Part shown: positions 45,382-53,500 of the stretch, piece by piece
Layout of the letters: every line of letters starts with the position of its first letter
Position numbering within the stretch: position 1 is the stretch's first letter
Assembly (NCBI GenBank): GCA_023229645.1
Contig: JALNYU010000011.1
Span: 1 to 64,000 of the forward strand
Length of the DNA stretch: 64,000 nucleotides
Reading direction: 5' to 3'
Source: Nevskia sp.
GTDB lineage: Bacteria; Pseudomonadota; Gammaproteobacteria; Nevskiales; Nevskiaceae
Notes under the pieces: generated by a model
What the model was told of the DNA's origin: nothing
Seen by the model: only the letters and a program-made list of their open reading frames with translations
The model's database searches: none
Program-made: the position numbers and the translations under genes

Positions 45382-46038
45382 ATGGCGTTACAAATAACAA
45401 CACCATTCGCGATTCCGGTGGCATTGGCTCGGCACCCAGACCATGAAAATTTAAATGCTGCGTTGCGCAAGTTATTTCTTGAGCGCGAGCAAGCAGGTGA
45501 TCGCTACGCCAATCGAACTGCAACGATGCAGATTAATCCTGAGCTATATGAAAGTCGGTTCGACCTATTTAAATGGCCGGAAGCTAGCATCGGTAAGCTG
45601 CGTGAGTTTTGTTGGGAAAATCTTTATAAGCTGATTTACCAGTTTAATAACTACGACGAGGCGACATTGCGTCGGATGTTAGGGCACTCCGATGCTTGGT
45701 TTCATATCACGCGTCGGGGTGGCTACTTTGGTTTGCACAATCATCCGATGGCCTCGTGGTCGGGTGTTTATTGCGTCGATGCCGGCCGTAGCGATGCCAC
45801 GCGCCGCGATAGCGGCCTGTTGAGTTTCCCGCACCCATGCGCTAGTTCCGCAATGTTTATCGATGCTGCTACCGCAAAAATGAAACTACCGTACAGCTAC
45901 GGCACGCGTGAGTATCGGCTTGATCCGGGGGAACTGGTGCTATTTCCGTCATGGTTGCTGCACCAAGTAACGCCCTTTCAAGGCGACGGCGAGCGCATTA
46001 CCGTGGCGTTCAACGCGTGGTTCACGTTGGACGACTGA
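45382..46038 (+). CDS. Putative 2OG-Fe(II) oxygenase (TIGR02466-like)
   Basis: The 218 residues from ATG 45382 (MALQITTPFAIPVALARHP) resemble a family of putative 2OG-Fe oxygenases. A histidine pair in GYFGLHNHPMASWSGVYCV is the likely iron-binding site and LVLFPSWLLHQVTPF holds the distal histidine, followed by the final strand RITVAFNAWF. The open frame extends 51 codons upstream into an AT-rich leader whose translation looks non-coding. The gene stands alone between a diguanylate cyclase gene and a repeat region. The substrate is unknown. Confidence 0.75.
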   Translation: MALQITTPFAIPVALARHPDHENLNAALRKLFLEREQAGDRYANRTATMQINPELYESRFDLFKWPEASIGKLREFCWENLYKLIYQFNNYDEATLRRMLGHSDAWFHITRRGGYFGLHNHPMASWSGVYCVDAGRSDATRRDSGLLSFPHPCASSAMFIDAATAKMKLPYSYGTREYRLDPGELVLFPSWLLHQVTPFQGDGERITVAFNAWFTLDD

Positions 46039-46091
46039 AATTCAACCGCGCGCGCATTAGCCGGCTGGGATTAATTGGTGTGCCTAGGGTC

Positions 46092-46188
46092 TATTATCGA
46101 TTCGGCCACAAAATAGTTGAACGAGGTGCTACGCGGCAATTTGAGATCGCACTTTTTCGAGACGGCGTGAGTGGCCGAATTAATAATA
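46092..46188. repeat. 97-bp inverted-repeat element, copy 1
   Basis: The element is bounded by TATTATCGATTCGGCCAC (46092-46109) and GTGGCCGAATTAATAATA (46171-46188), complementary at 16 of 18 positions. The interior of about 61 bases is non-coding. Its right interior (GATCGCACTTTTTCGAGA) resembles the reverse complement of the interior of copy 2. It looks like a miniature transposable or REP-like element. Confidence 0.75.
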
Positions 46189-46203
46189 AAATCAAATTGC
46201 TTT

Positions 46204-46300
46204 GTTATTGATCCGGCCATTTCCCGCTTTCTCGGAAGTGCGGCATCCGGTTTGGCATTGCACTGTCTTTATTCAAGTACTTAATGGCCGGATCAATAAC
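46204..46300. repeat. 97-bp inverted-repeat element, copy 2
   Basis: The ends are GTTATTGATCCGGCCATT (46204-46221) and AATGGCCGGATCAATAAC (46283-46300), a perfect 18-bp inverted repeat. The total length is 97 bp, equal to copy 1, which ends 15 bp away. The termini of both share the core TTAT-GAT-CGGCCA. No target duplication was recognised. Confidence 0.8.
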
Positions 46301-46455
46301 ACGCATGCGACCGCCGTCCCGCAGGCTTATGGCCCAGAATACGCACGTCGTCGTTGCGAACCTTGGGCTTGGAATAATCGTCAAGGCCGGCGGCTCGCGC
46401 CTCGTCAGGCGGTTTTTGACCTATAACGCAGCGTTTGCCTAAGTGTTAACAGGCC

Positions 46456-47262
46456 CTAGGCAACTTCATCGGTCCATACACGGAATGATTCGAGCGTGTG
46501 CAGGCCATAGGTCGTTGTAATCGCAACATCGGCGGCATCGCGACCGCGGGCGATCAGCACACGGCCGATGCGCGGCTGATTGTTACGTGGGTCAAACGCG
46601 TGCCAACTGCCGCCGAGGAAGACTTCCATCGAGCCAGCGAAATCCATCGGCGCGTCAACGGCGGGAACTCCGATGTCGCCTAAATAGGCGGTGCAATAGC
46701 GGGCAGGGATGTTCAGGCAGCGGCAAAAAGCGATCGCGAGATGGGCGAAGTCACGGCATACGCCCTGGCGCTCGTTGAAGGTTTCCCAGGCGGTTTTTGT
46801 CGGGCGGGCGTATTGATAGCCAAACGTAATATTTTGATGAACGTAGTCGCAAATCGCTTGTACCCGCGCCCAGCCGAGCGGCGTATGGCCGAACAGCTGC
46901 CACGCGGTGTTGGTTAATAGATCGGTTTCGCAGTAACGGCTACCGAGCAAATACACCAAAGTTTCTTCGGGTAGCGTTTCAACTGGATGTTGAAGGGCGT
47001 TGTAGACGATTGGTTCTGGATCGCCGCGGTCATTAATCAGCGCGTCTGCGGTGAGTCGAATGCGGCCTGGCGGTGCGACGATGCGGCTGCACCAATTGCC
47101 GAAACCATCCCGATACATGCTAATCGGCACCGGCGGATCGGTATGAAGATAATCCGGCCGAACCAGATCCGAGGTCCGCGTGTAATGGATGTGTAAGTGC
47201 AAAATCATCGGCGTCGGCTGGGGACACTGATAGACGAGTTCGTAGCCGAGGCGAATCTGCAT
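46456..47262 (-). CDS. Transglutaminase-like cysteine protease family protein
   Basis: The 268-residue protein has the N-terminal beta domain of bacterial transglutaminase-like proteins followed by the catalytic fold. The triad residues are in GVCRDFAHLAIAFCR (Cys), GSWHAFDPRN (His and Asp), with TFNERQ just before. There is no signal peptide or membrane segment, so it is cytoplasmic. Proteins of this type are common in proteobacteria, often as isopeptidase or amidase-like enzymes of unknown substrate. It lies 28 bases after the N-formylglutamate amidohydrolase gene and is probably co-transcribed with it. Confidence 0.88.
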   Translation of the reverse strand: MQIRLGYELVYQCPQPTPMILHLHIHYTRTSDLVRPDYLHTDPPVPISMYRDGFGNWCSRIVAPPGRIRLTADALINDRGDPEPIVYNALQHPVETLPEETLVYLLGSRYCETDLLTNTAWQLFGHTPLGWARVQAICDYVHQNITFGYQYARPTKTAWETFNERQGVCRDFAHLAIAFCRCLNIPARYCTAYLGDIGVPAVDAPMDFAGSMEVFLGGSWHAFDPRNNQPRIGRVLIARGRDAADVAITTTYGLHTLESFRVWTDEVA

Positions 47263-47290
47263 GTGGCGGGTTCCGGAAGGTAACGCGGTG

Positions 47291-48076
47291 CTAGTTCCGC
47301 ATCAGCGGCTCTACAAGCGGAGGTAGCAAATCGGCTAATCGCTGCGCCCAGCGCTGTTGGCCGGCGTCGTCGGCGATCAAATCCTGACGAATTTCGATTT
47401 CGACGTGTAGCAGACCACGGCGTTCACCATACTCCGGAATCGAGTAGTCCGTGTTGTCGTCCACGGTATAAGGCTCGTTATCACCCACGATAAGGCCTGC
47501 TTCAGCGCGCAGCGCGGCAGCTAGCGCGCGTGCAAGTCTAGGATCGCGGTTGTAAAGCAGGCCGATATGCCAGGGGCGAACCTGACCGAGATAAACCGGT
47601 GTGAAGCTATGCAAGGCTAATAGCAGCGTCGGCTGGCCGCTCTCGCGGCGCGTGTCTAGCGTGCGATGAATGGCGGCGTGGTACGGCGCAAAGATAGCGC
47701 GCTGGCGTTGCGCAATTTCATCGACGTTGAGATTGTCGTTGCCAGGGATCGGCGTGCGCTCGCTGGTCGTCACGATCGACTCGGCACTATGCAGCGGCCG
47801 GTTGCAGTCGATTACGAGGCGCGAGTAGCACTGTAATAGGGCCGTTGCATTTAATGTGGCTGCCAGTTTTAACGTGACCCCAGCGGCGCCGATGTCCCAG
47901 GCGATATGCCGTTGTTGGTCCGCTTCCGTCACGCCTAAAGTGCCAAGCCGACGCGGAATCCGCTGGCCGGCATGATCACAGATCAGCAGGAAAGGGCTGT
48001 TACCGGCAGGATTTTCAATCTGGCAGGGCGGCGGTTCGTCTTCTGCCAATAAGGTTGAGCTTGCGGTCAGGGCCAC
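47291..48076 (-). CDS. N-formylglutamate amidohydrolase family protein
   Basis: The 261-residue protein matches the FGase family: FLLICDHAGQRIPRRLG near 29-45, HIAWDIGAAGVT near 57-68, CYSRLVIDCNRP near 83-94, LALHSFTPVYLG near 152-163, and HVEIEIRQDLI near 223-233. The start appears to be GTG at 48076. The family includes the last step of histidine degradation, but no hut genes are nearby, so the true substrate may differ. It is the upstream partner of the transglutaminase-like gene. Confidence 0.85.
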   Translation of the reverse strand: MALTASSTLLAEDEPPPCQIENPAGNSPFLLICDHAGQRIPRRLGTLGVTEADQQRHIAWDIGAAGVTLKLAATLNATALLQCYSRLVIDCNRPLHSAESIVTTSERTPIPGNDNLNVDEIAQRQRAIFAPYHAAIHRTLDTRRESGQPTLLLALHSFTPVYLGQVRPWHIGLLYNRDPRLARALAAALRAEAGLIVGDNEPYTVDDNTDYSIPEYGERRGLLHVEIEIRQDLIADDAGQQRWAQRLADLLPPLVEPLMRN

Positions 48077-48173
48077 TGCGTCTCGATGGGAAAACGTGCA
48101 TGCGCGGCTACTTGGACTTGGATCGATGCTACGACCGCTGCGGGCCCAACAAGACGCTGAAATAGACGAAGAT

Positions 48174-48250
48174 TGGCGCGCCCGACAGGATTCGAACCTG
48201 TGACCCTCGGCTTAGAAGGCCGATGCTCTATCCAACTGAGCTACGGGCGC
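48174..48250 (-). tRNA. tRNA-Arg (anticodon TCT)
   Basis: The minus strand reads GCGCCCGTAGCTCAGTTGG at the 5' end, the anticodon loop CTTCTAA with anticodon TCT, the T-arm GGTTCGAATCC, the closing acceptor strand CGGGCGC, discriminator G and an encoded CCA. The 77-nt length and all four arms are normal. It lies 16 bases from the broken tRNA-Ser fragment, so the two were probably a tRNA pair before the element inserted. Confidence 0.95.
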
Positions 48251-48266
48251 CTATTGATCAATGATT

Positions 48267-48322
<56 letters not shown>

Positions 48323-48443
48323 TTTCCCGTACCCGCGCTTTACGTTGATTTAAGCTGCTATTGTAAGCCTTGCGCACCTTTATAGGTCAATGACTTGCGG
48401 CCGCTTTTTGTTTTGTGGAACTTGTCGTAACTTTATACGGAGC

Positions 48444-48462
48444 GCTTACGAACTGCTTATGA
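48444..48462 (+). repeat. Candidate integrase arm sites, left end
   Basis: GCTTACGA and GCTTATGA are direct repeats starting 11 bp apart, one helical turn, between attL and the integrase gene. A related pair lies near the right end at 57012-57028. Arm-type binding sites of tyrosine integrases are often arranged this way; the assignment is inferred. Confidence 0.4.
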
Positions 48463-48584
48463 GCGCCTGAAAAGATGCGGCCGGCGACTGCGCCAACAGT
48501 CCCGACCGCGTGGCCCGTCCCTTATTCGACAAGGAACCGACATGACGATAGTAACCACAACCGCCCAAGTCAGCGAGGTGCGCC

Positions 48585-49817
48585 GTGCCTAAGCTGACGA
48601 AGAACTACATCGACAAGATCACAGCGCCTGCTGACAAGGAGGCGTTCCACTGGGATGACTCGCTCAAGGGGTTCGGCCTCCGGGTCACCCCTACCGGCAA
48701 GATCACCTATATCGTGCAGGGGCGCGTCAATGGCAGTTCGCCCCGCATCAGCATCGGCCCGCATGGGGTCTTCACTGTCGAGCAAGCCCGTGATGTTGCC
48801 CGCGAACATCTGCGCAGCATGCGCATGGGCATCGACCCGCGCGCCGTCGCCAAGAAGGAAGCCGCCCAGCGCGTCACCCTCCGCGACGTGGCCGACGGGT
48901 ACAAGCGAGACCGACCGCTGAAGGACAGCAGCAAGGCCGAGATTGAGCGCCATGTAACCACAACCTTCGAGTCATGGCTCAAGAAGCCGCTCAAGGACAT
49001 CAACCGCGAGGCGGTCACGAAGCGATTCAACGAGATCAAGACCAAGGGCACGACGGGCAACGGCCCAGCACCAGCGCAAGCGAATCAGGCCTTCGCTGTG
49101 CTTCGCGCCTTGTTCAACTACGCCATCCGCGAATACCGCGAGCCGGACGGGTCGCCCGTGCTGACGGACAACCCCGTTGATGTGCTCTACAAGAAGTGGG
49201 CACCGCTCAAGCCGCGCACTAGCCGCGTGCCGGATAGCAAGGTCGGCGCGGTGTGGTCATTCCTCACCAAAGCCCGTGAGCAGGCATACAACCGTGACAC
49301 GCTGGCAAGCATTGACCTTGTGATGCTGCTCATGCTGACCGGTCTTCGTATCGGGGAATGCAGCGAACTGACATGGGATCGGGTCAATCTTGAGGAGGGC
49401 TGGATTCACATACCCGACCCGAAGAACAGCAACCCCGTATGGCTGCCGCTATCCACGCAGGCGGTGCAGTTGCTGACCACGCGCCAGCGCGTCAAGGGTA
49501 GCCCGTTCGTGTTCTCGTCCTGGGGCAAGGCTGGGCACATCAAAGACCCGCGCGACACGATGAAGAAAGTCAGCGAGGTGGCGGGCACGAAGATCACGCC
49601 GCACGACCTGCGCCGCACCTTCACGACCATCGGCGTGGCATCAGTGGGCATCGACTTGCACAAGGTCGAATTGCTGACGAACCACGTTCCCAAGGGCGTG
49701 ACAGCGCGCCACTACCTTGAGACTTCGCACCTGCAATACCTCAAGCCTGAAACGCAGCGCATATCCGACTGGATCGAGCAGCAAGCGGTGGCCTTAAACG
49801 ACCGTTCAGAAAGCTAA
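48585..49817 (+). CDS. int: Tyrosine site-specific integrase (P4 type)
   Basis: The 410-residue recombinase should integrate and excise the element at the tRNA-Ser anticodon arm. The N-terminal arm-binding domain (about 1-90; LTKNYIDKITAP...KGFGLRVTPTGKITYI) is of the DUF4102 type, and the core-binding domain spans about 95-200. The catalytic residues are all visible: Arg255 in TGLRIGE, His340 and Arg343 in HDLRRTF, His367 in LTNHVPKG (usual LGH reads TNH) and the nucleophile Tyr377 in RHYLE. The start is GTG 48585. The gene lies 263 bases inside attL and reads inwards. Confidence 0.95.
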   Translation: MPKLTKNYIDKITAPADKEAFHWDDSLKGFGLRVTPTGKITYIVQGRVNGSSPRISIGPHGVFTVEQARDVAREHLRSMRMGIDPRAVAKKEAAQRVTLRDVADGYKRDRPLKDSSKAEIERHVTTTFESWLKKPLKDINREAVTKRFNEIKTKGTTGNGPAPAQANQAFAVLRALFNYAIREYREPDGSPVLTDNPVDVLYKKWAPLKPRTSRVPDSKVGAVWSFLTKAREQAYNRDTLASIDLVMLLMLTGLRIGECSELTWDRVNLEEGWIHIPDPKNSNPVWLPLSTQAVQLLTTRQRVKGSPFVFSSWGKAGHIKDPRDTMKKVSEVAGTKITPHDLRRTFTTIGVASVGIDLHKVELLTNHVPKGVTARHYLETSHLQYLKPETQRISDWIEQQAVALNDRSES

Positions 49818-49833
49818 ACAGTTAAAAATATCA

Positions 49834-49853
49834 AACACTTAGCGTAAAGTGTT
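49834..49853. promoter_or_regulatory. Inverted repeat between int and the AlpA-like gene
   Basis: AACACTT-AGCGTA-AAGTGTT is a 7-bp perfect inverted repeat, 17 bases past the int stop in an AT-rich patch. It could be an operator for the downstream HTH protein or a weak terminator; there is no T-run. Confidence 0.35.
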
Positions 49854-50073
49854 GCTATAGTAACGCCAACTAAGCCGCTCCGTGCAACGCGGGGCGGCGA
49901 CTCAAGGGGCCGCACAGGGCGCCAAGGCAAAGAAGTAGCTGTGACGTTAGCCGGGAAACCGGACACCCCCGAACCCGTCTGGGGCAGGTGACCACACAAA
50001 TCTCGACGGCAAGCATTCGCCTTGCTGACGCACTCCTATTGCACGCGCGGCAAGGCAGGTCTGGAGACTTGCC

Positions 50074-50319
50074 ATGTCCACCTTATCCGCACTCAACCCT
50101 GATCTGCTGACCAACGAAGAAGCAGCCGCCCTGCTGGGGATCAAGCCCAACACCCTCGAAATCTGGCGCACCAAAGGCAAAGGCCCGGAGTTTGTGAAGC
50201 TCGGGCAAACCAAGTCCGCGCCCATCCGCTACGTGCGCACCAAGATTTACGAGTTTATCGAGGCGCAGTCCTTCCGCAGTACCAGCGCCTACGCGCCGAA
50301 CGCCAAACAAGCTGTTTGA
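50074..50319 (+). CDS. AlpA/excisionase-like helix-turn-helix protein
   Basis: An 81-residue protein with a MerR/AlpA-type helix-turn-helix: LLTNEEAAALLGIKPNTLEIWRTKGKGPEFVKLG at residues about 11-44, with the turn of the wing near RYVRTKIYEFIE. Such proteins activate or direct integrase and serve as excision factors in P4-like elements and satellites. It sits between int and repA. Its DNA target is not known; the inverted repeat at 49834-49853 is one candidate. Confidence 0.8.
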   Translation: MSTLSALNPDLLTNEEAAALLGIKPNTLEIWRTKGKGPEFVKLGQTKSAPIRYVRTKIYEFIEAQSFRSTSAYAPNAKQAV

Positions 50320-50404
50320 CGGTCATGGCGACGAAAACCCAATGCAGCCGCGCAACTTGCCGACCCCGCACACCCGCCGATAAGCCCTGCATAACTCCAT
50401 CAAG

Positions 50405-50432
50405 AAAAAAGCCGTCGGGTCAGGACGGCTTT
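50405..50432. terminator. Hairpin in the repA leader
   Basis: A 9-bp stem (AAAGCCGTC / GACGGCTTT) with a 7-base loop lies 14 bases before the repA start codon, immediately 5' of the GAGAAGGA ribosome binding site. The A-run on the left makes it a good terminator for the minus strand; on the plus strand only TTTG follows. It may act as an attenuator of repA. Confidence 0.5.
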
Positions 50433-50446
50433 GAGAAGGAATCAAC

Positions 50447-51805
50447 ATGCACAGCACGCATAGCGTAGGACATGCCGCTTCTGGCGGCTCGGAGAATTTG
50501 CAGGCGGCACCGCCGCCGCTACAGCACGGCCAGCACGCAGGCCAAGGGGGTAGCACTGGCGCGGTGCCGATCGCGGCCCCAGCCGCCCCGCAGCCCGATT
50601 GGTTCGACCGCGTGCTGCAACAGGCAGCGCAACCCCACAGCGACAAGAGCGCGCTCGTGACGATCACGCAATCGTTCATCAACGCAATCGAGCAGCAAGC
50701 GCAGCAGGTGCAGGCCGAAGCGTTCAAGCTCAGTGGGCCAATCTCGCAGCACGAATGGGATCACGCGCGCTCAACGCAGCCAGCAGTGATCGACAAATGG
50801 TTCTATGAGGATGTGGGCGTCTTCGTTGCTCCGGGCGGCACTGGCAAAACGACGCTCCTGCTGTTCCAAGTGATTCACCTTGTGCTGGGTCTTGAGCTGT
50901 TCGGCTACGAGGTAATCAACCCCGGCACGGTCATCATATTGACCGCTGAGGACAGCCGCGAAACGCTGGTCGCGCGCCTCCGCTACATGTGCGCCCAGCT
51001 TCAGCTATCCCCTGCTGACGTGCGCAAGGTGCAGGAAGGCGTAATCATCACCGACGTGTCGGGCAAGGGCATCAAGCTCGCCGCAATCGAAAGTGATGTA
51101 GTCGTGCCGAGCAAGTTCCTTGACCGCTTCATCGTCGATGCGTCAGAGGTTCATCCGTCGCTAATCATCATTGACCCGATGGTGTCGTTTGGCGTTGGCG
51201 AGAGCCGCATCAACGATTCCGAGCAGGCCATGATTGACGCAGCGCGACGCATTCGGAACATGCTGCGTTGCGCGGTGCTCTATGTTCATCACACTGGTAA
51301 GGCCAACGCCCGAGACAAGACGCTCGACCAGTACAGCGGGCGCGGCGGTAGCGCACTGGCGGACGGTGCGCGCATGGTGCATGTACTCCAACGGCTCGAC
51401 CCCGAGGCATGGACGGAGCAGACCGGCGACACGCTTGAAGGCGAAGAGTCCGGCTTCGTTCTGGCGCGCCCGAAAATGACATGGTGCCCACCCCAGCCGA
51501 ACATCTACCTGAAACGGCAGCACTACCTTTTCGAGCGGTTCTACCCTGTTGAATCGACGGAAGGCGCTGGGCTGGTAATCGACAGGGACGCCGACAAGGT
51601 ATTCCAGTTCGTGAAGGACGAATACCTGAAAGGCAAGAAGCACAGCCAGAACACGTTGATTCAGTCGAAGCTGCTTTCGCAGGCGCGCATCCGTGCCGCA
51701 GTGGAGCGGCTGAAGGCTGACAACCGGCTAATTGACGAGAGGATAACCACAGGTGGGCAGGGAGGCGCCCGGTCGTTTTTGCGCCCGATGGAACTCCCGC
51801 AATAG
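50447..51805 (+). CDS. RepA-like AAA/RecA-fold replicative helicase
   Basis: The 452-residue protein has a RecA-type ATPase core like hexameric plasmid helicases. Walker A is APGGTGKTT (residues about 128-136), TVIILTAEDSRE near 165-176 holds the second acidic strand, and Walker B is LIIIDPMVSF near 240-250. Then come VLYVHHTGK and the GRGGSALADGARM segment typical of this group. The first 110 residues are low-complexity and Gln/His/Ala-rich. A C-terminal winged-helix-like part (HSQNTLIQSKLLSQARIRAAVERLKADNRL) may bind DNA. An iteron-like array follows directly, which fits replication initiation. GAGAAGGA precedes ATG 50447. Confidence 0.85.
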   Translation: MHSTHSVGHAASGGSENLQAAPPPLQHGQHAGQGGSTGAVPIAAPAAPQPDWFDRVLQQAAQPHSDKSALVTITQSFINAIEQQAQQVQAEAFKLSGPISQHEWDHARSTQPAVIDKWFYEDVGVFVAPGGTGKTTLLLFQVIHLVLGLELFGYEVINPGTVIILTAEDSRETLVARLRYMCAQLQLSPADVRKVQEGVIITDVSGKGIKLAAIESDVVVPSKFLDRFIVDASEVHPSLIIIDPMVSFGVGESRINDSEQAMIDAARRIRNMLRCAVLYVHHTGKANARDKTLDQYSGRGGSALADGARMVHVLQRLDPEAWTEQTGDTLEGEESGFVLARPKMTWCPPQPNIYLKRQHYLFERFYPVESTEGAGLVIDRDADKVFQFVKDEYLKGKKHSQNTLIQSKLLSQARIRAAVERLKADNRLIDERITTGGQGGARSFLRPMELPQ

Positions 51806-51817
51806 GTCGGAACTGGT

Positions 51818-52003
51818 TTTGGTGTGTTGCTGTGTTTTTGGTGTGTTATTGCTGTGCTAACACGGCAAGGGGAAGGGACACATGCAACCGGCCTTTTTGC
51901 CGTGTTGCTGTGTTACCCCTTAGGGCAAACACACCAAACCAAAGGAAGGTCGGGTCAGCACAGCAAGGCCGGTGTTCGGCCCGCTGCGCCGCTTTGGTGT
52001 GTT
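51818..52003. repeat. Iteron-like array after repA, candidate replication origin
   Basis: The 11-mer TTTGGTGTGTT occurs at 51818-51828, 51837-51847 (19 bp apart) and 51993-52003, and inverted at 51928-51938. Shorter related pieces (GCTGTGTT, GCTGTGCTAA) lie between. A separate 10-bp inverted repeat (AACACGGCAA 51859-51868 / TTGCCGTGTT 51897-51906) sits inside. No gene fits the interval 51806-52001. Confidence 0.6.
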
Positions 52004-52487
52004 AGCGCGCGTCACTGCCGGTCTGCCTGCTGATCCCGTTGAACTTGCGCCAAGCGTAGAACTCGCAAGCCACGTTGTTCTCGTTCCAGCCGTTCCCCGG
52101 TGCCGCCGCCTTCGCGTCCTTGATCGTTGCGCCCGGGTTCGCGTCCAGCCATGCCCAGACAGCAGCGCACAGGCCTCCTTCCTTTGGACGCTTCACGCCG
52201 TTCTGCTCGATGCGTTCCACCTTCGGGGCGGCTGCCTTCTTCGCCTTGCTTGTGGTCACCCCCTGCACGGCGACAGCGGGCGCTACAGGCTCGCTTTCGG
52301 TAGCTGTCGCCGCTGGGGTATTGGCCGCAACCTGCGCAGCGTTTGCGGGCGGCTGCTTCGCCTTCCAGCCGAAGCGTACTTCGTCACCGTTCTTATGCAC
52401 GGTGATTTCCACCAGTTCAGCGGGCACCCCTGCGGCAACACCAGCGCGGCGGGCGTTGTTCCGGTTCGTGTAGGTCTTGGCTTCCAT
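52002..52487 (-). CDS. Unknown protein with a conserved-looking C-terminal module
   Basis: ATG 52485-52487 has AGGAG ten bases upstream and gives 161 residues. The first 50 residues form a small basic region (MEAKTYTNRNNARRAGVAAG then VHKNGDEVRFGWKAK). A Pro/Ala/Val linker follows (about 45-85). The end is a compact module, RIEQNGVKRPKEGGLCAAVW to FYAWRKFNG, with conserved-looking Trp and Gly residues, that resembles hypothetical proteins on other mobile elements. It is the only gene in this part of the element on the minus strand and its stop overlaps the last iteron, so replication control is one possibility. The function is unknown. Confidence 0.65.
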   Translation of the reverse strand: MEAKTYTNRNNARRAGVAAGVPAELVEITVHKNGDEVRFGWKAKQPPANAAQVAANTPAATATESEPVAPAVAVQGVTTSKAKKAAAPKVERIEQNGVKRPKEGGLCAAVWAWLDANPGATIKDAKAAAPGNGWNENNVACEFYAWRKFNGISRQTGSDAR

Positions 52488-52738
52488 CGTCGTTGCTCCT
52501 GTGCGGGTTGTAGATGGGGCAACGCTAAGACGCATCTCCGAGACTCGGCAACGACTTTTTGGATGCACCCGACAGCGCCTTTGATGCCGAACGAATAACG
52601 CCCAATTACTTGTTCCCAGTTTGTTCTTGAACTGTAGAGCGTTGTTTTAAATAAATATTCCTTGCGGACCTTCGCTGATATTTCCCAGCATGTAAGCAAT
52701 GCGTACCAGTTACGCGCCTTTTATCAAGGAGTTTGCAC

Positions 52739-53455
52739 ATGCCTACCGAAATTGATGCCCGTATCACGCCCACGTTGCACCCCGACAATGTCGCAAGCAT
52801 TGACGGCTTTGACGAGCAGACCGCGCCGTATCTCGCGCCCACCATGACCGCGTTCAGCACCGCCTATGAAGGCATTCGTGCTGTCCATGAGGCGCGGGAG
52901 AAAGCCAAAACCAATCCGACTTGGAATGAGGCGCATCAGATCATTCACACGGACGACTTCGCGCAAAAGCACCTCGCTCGTATCACCAAAAGTTTCGACG
53001 TAACCCGCTCCAACCTGGAGAAGGGTATTGCGATGCTGGAGCAGCAGCTTGCAACGCCCCTTGAATCGAAGGCTGCACAGAGCGTCAGCGCTGAGATTCG
53101 CGCCTACGCCAAGAACCTGCCCAGCGAACAACGCCACAAGTTCATCCAGCAGGCCATTGACGAGGGTGACCACACTACCGTCAGCGCACTGCTGGGCGCA
53201 CCCGCCTACCTGTCCGGCCTCGATGCGAACTTCCAGCAGACCTATGTTCGCTTCTGGAACGAGCGCAGCGCGCCCGAGGTTGCCCAGCGTCTCAAGGCGA
53301 TGAAGGGTGCCAAGCAGATGATCGAAGAGCGCGCGGGGCTGGTGTTCAAGGAGCTTGAAAAGGCTGTTGGCGCGCCCCCGCACAAGGCGCAAGCGCTTCG
53401 CAAGGCCAAGACGGAAGCGGAGCAAGCCTTCGTCCTCAAGGACATTGGCCAGTGA
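52739..53455 (+). CDS. Helical protein of unknown function on the element
   Basis: The 238-residue product from ATG 52739 (AAGGAG nine bases upstream) is largely alpha-helical and charged, with stretches such as IRAVHEAREKAKTNPTWNEA and SNLEKGIAMLEQQL that could form coiled coils. There is no membrane segment, no cysteine and no motif I recognise. It is the first of a run of plus-strand genes that continues to 54833. Mobile-element proteins of this kind include scaffold-like or replication-associated factors, but nothing here decides it. Confidence 0.7.
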   Translation: MPTEIDARITPTLHPDNVASIDGFDEQTAPYLAPTMTAFSTAYEGIRAVHEAREKAKTNPTWNEAHQIIHTDDFAQKHLARITKSFDVTRSNLEKGIAMLEQQLATPLESKAAQSVSAEIRAYAKNLPSEQRHKFIQQAIDEGDHTTVSALLGAPAYLSGLDANFQQTYVRFWNERSAPEVAQRLKAMKGAKQMIEERAGLVFKELEKAVGAPPHKAQALRKAKTEAEQAFVLKDIGQ

Positions 53456-53500
53456 CCTTGTTGGCCCCTGCAATCAACAACATCAAGCGGAGGTAATCAA

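Larger units (their letters stand above)
46039..46455. other. Gene-free interval holding two paired repeats
   Basis: No credible coding sequence is seen between the oxygenase gene and the transglutaminase gene. The left half is AT-rich and is mostly taken up by the two 97-bp inverted-repeat elements listed separately. The right part (46301-46455) is GC-rich, with no clear hairpin. Confidence 0.6.
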
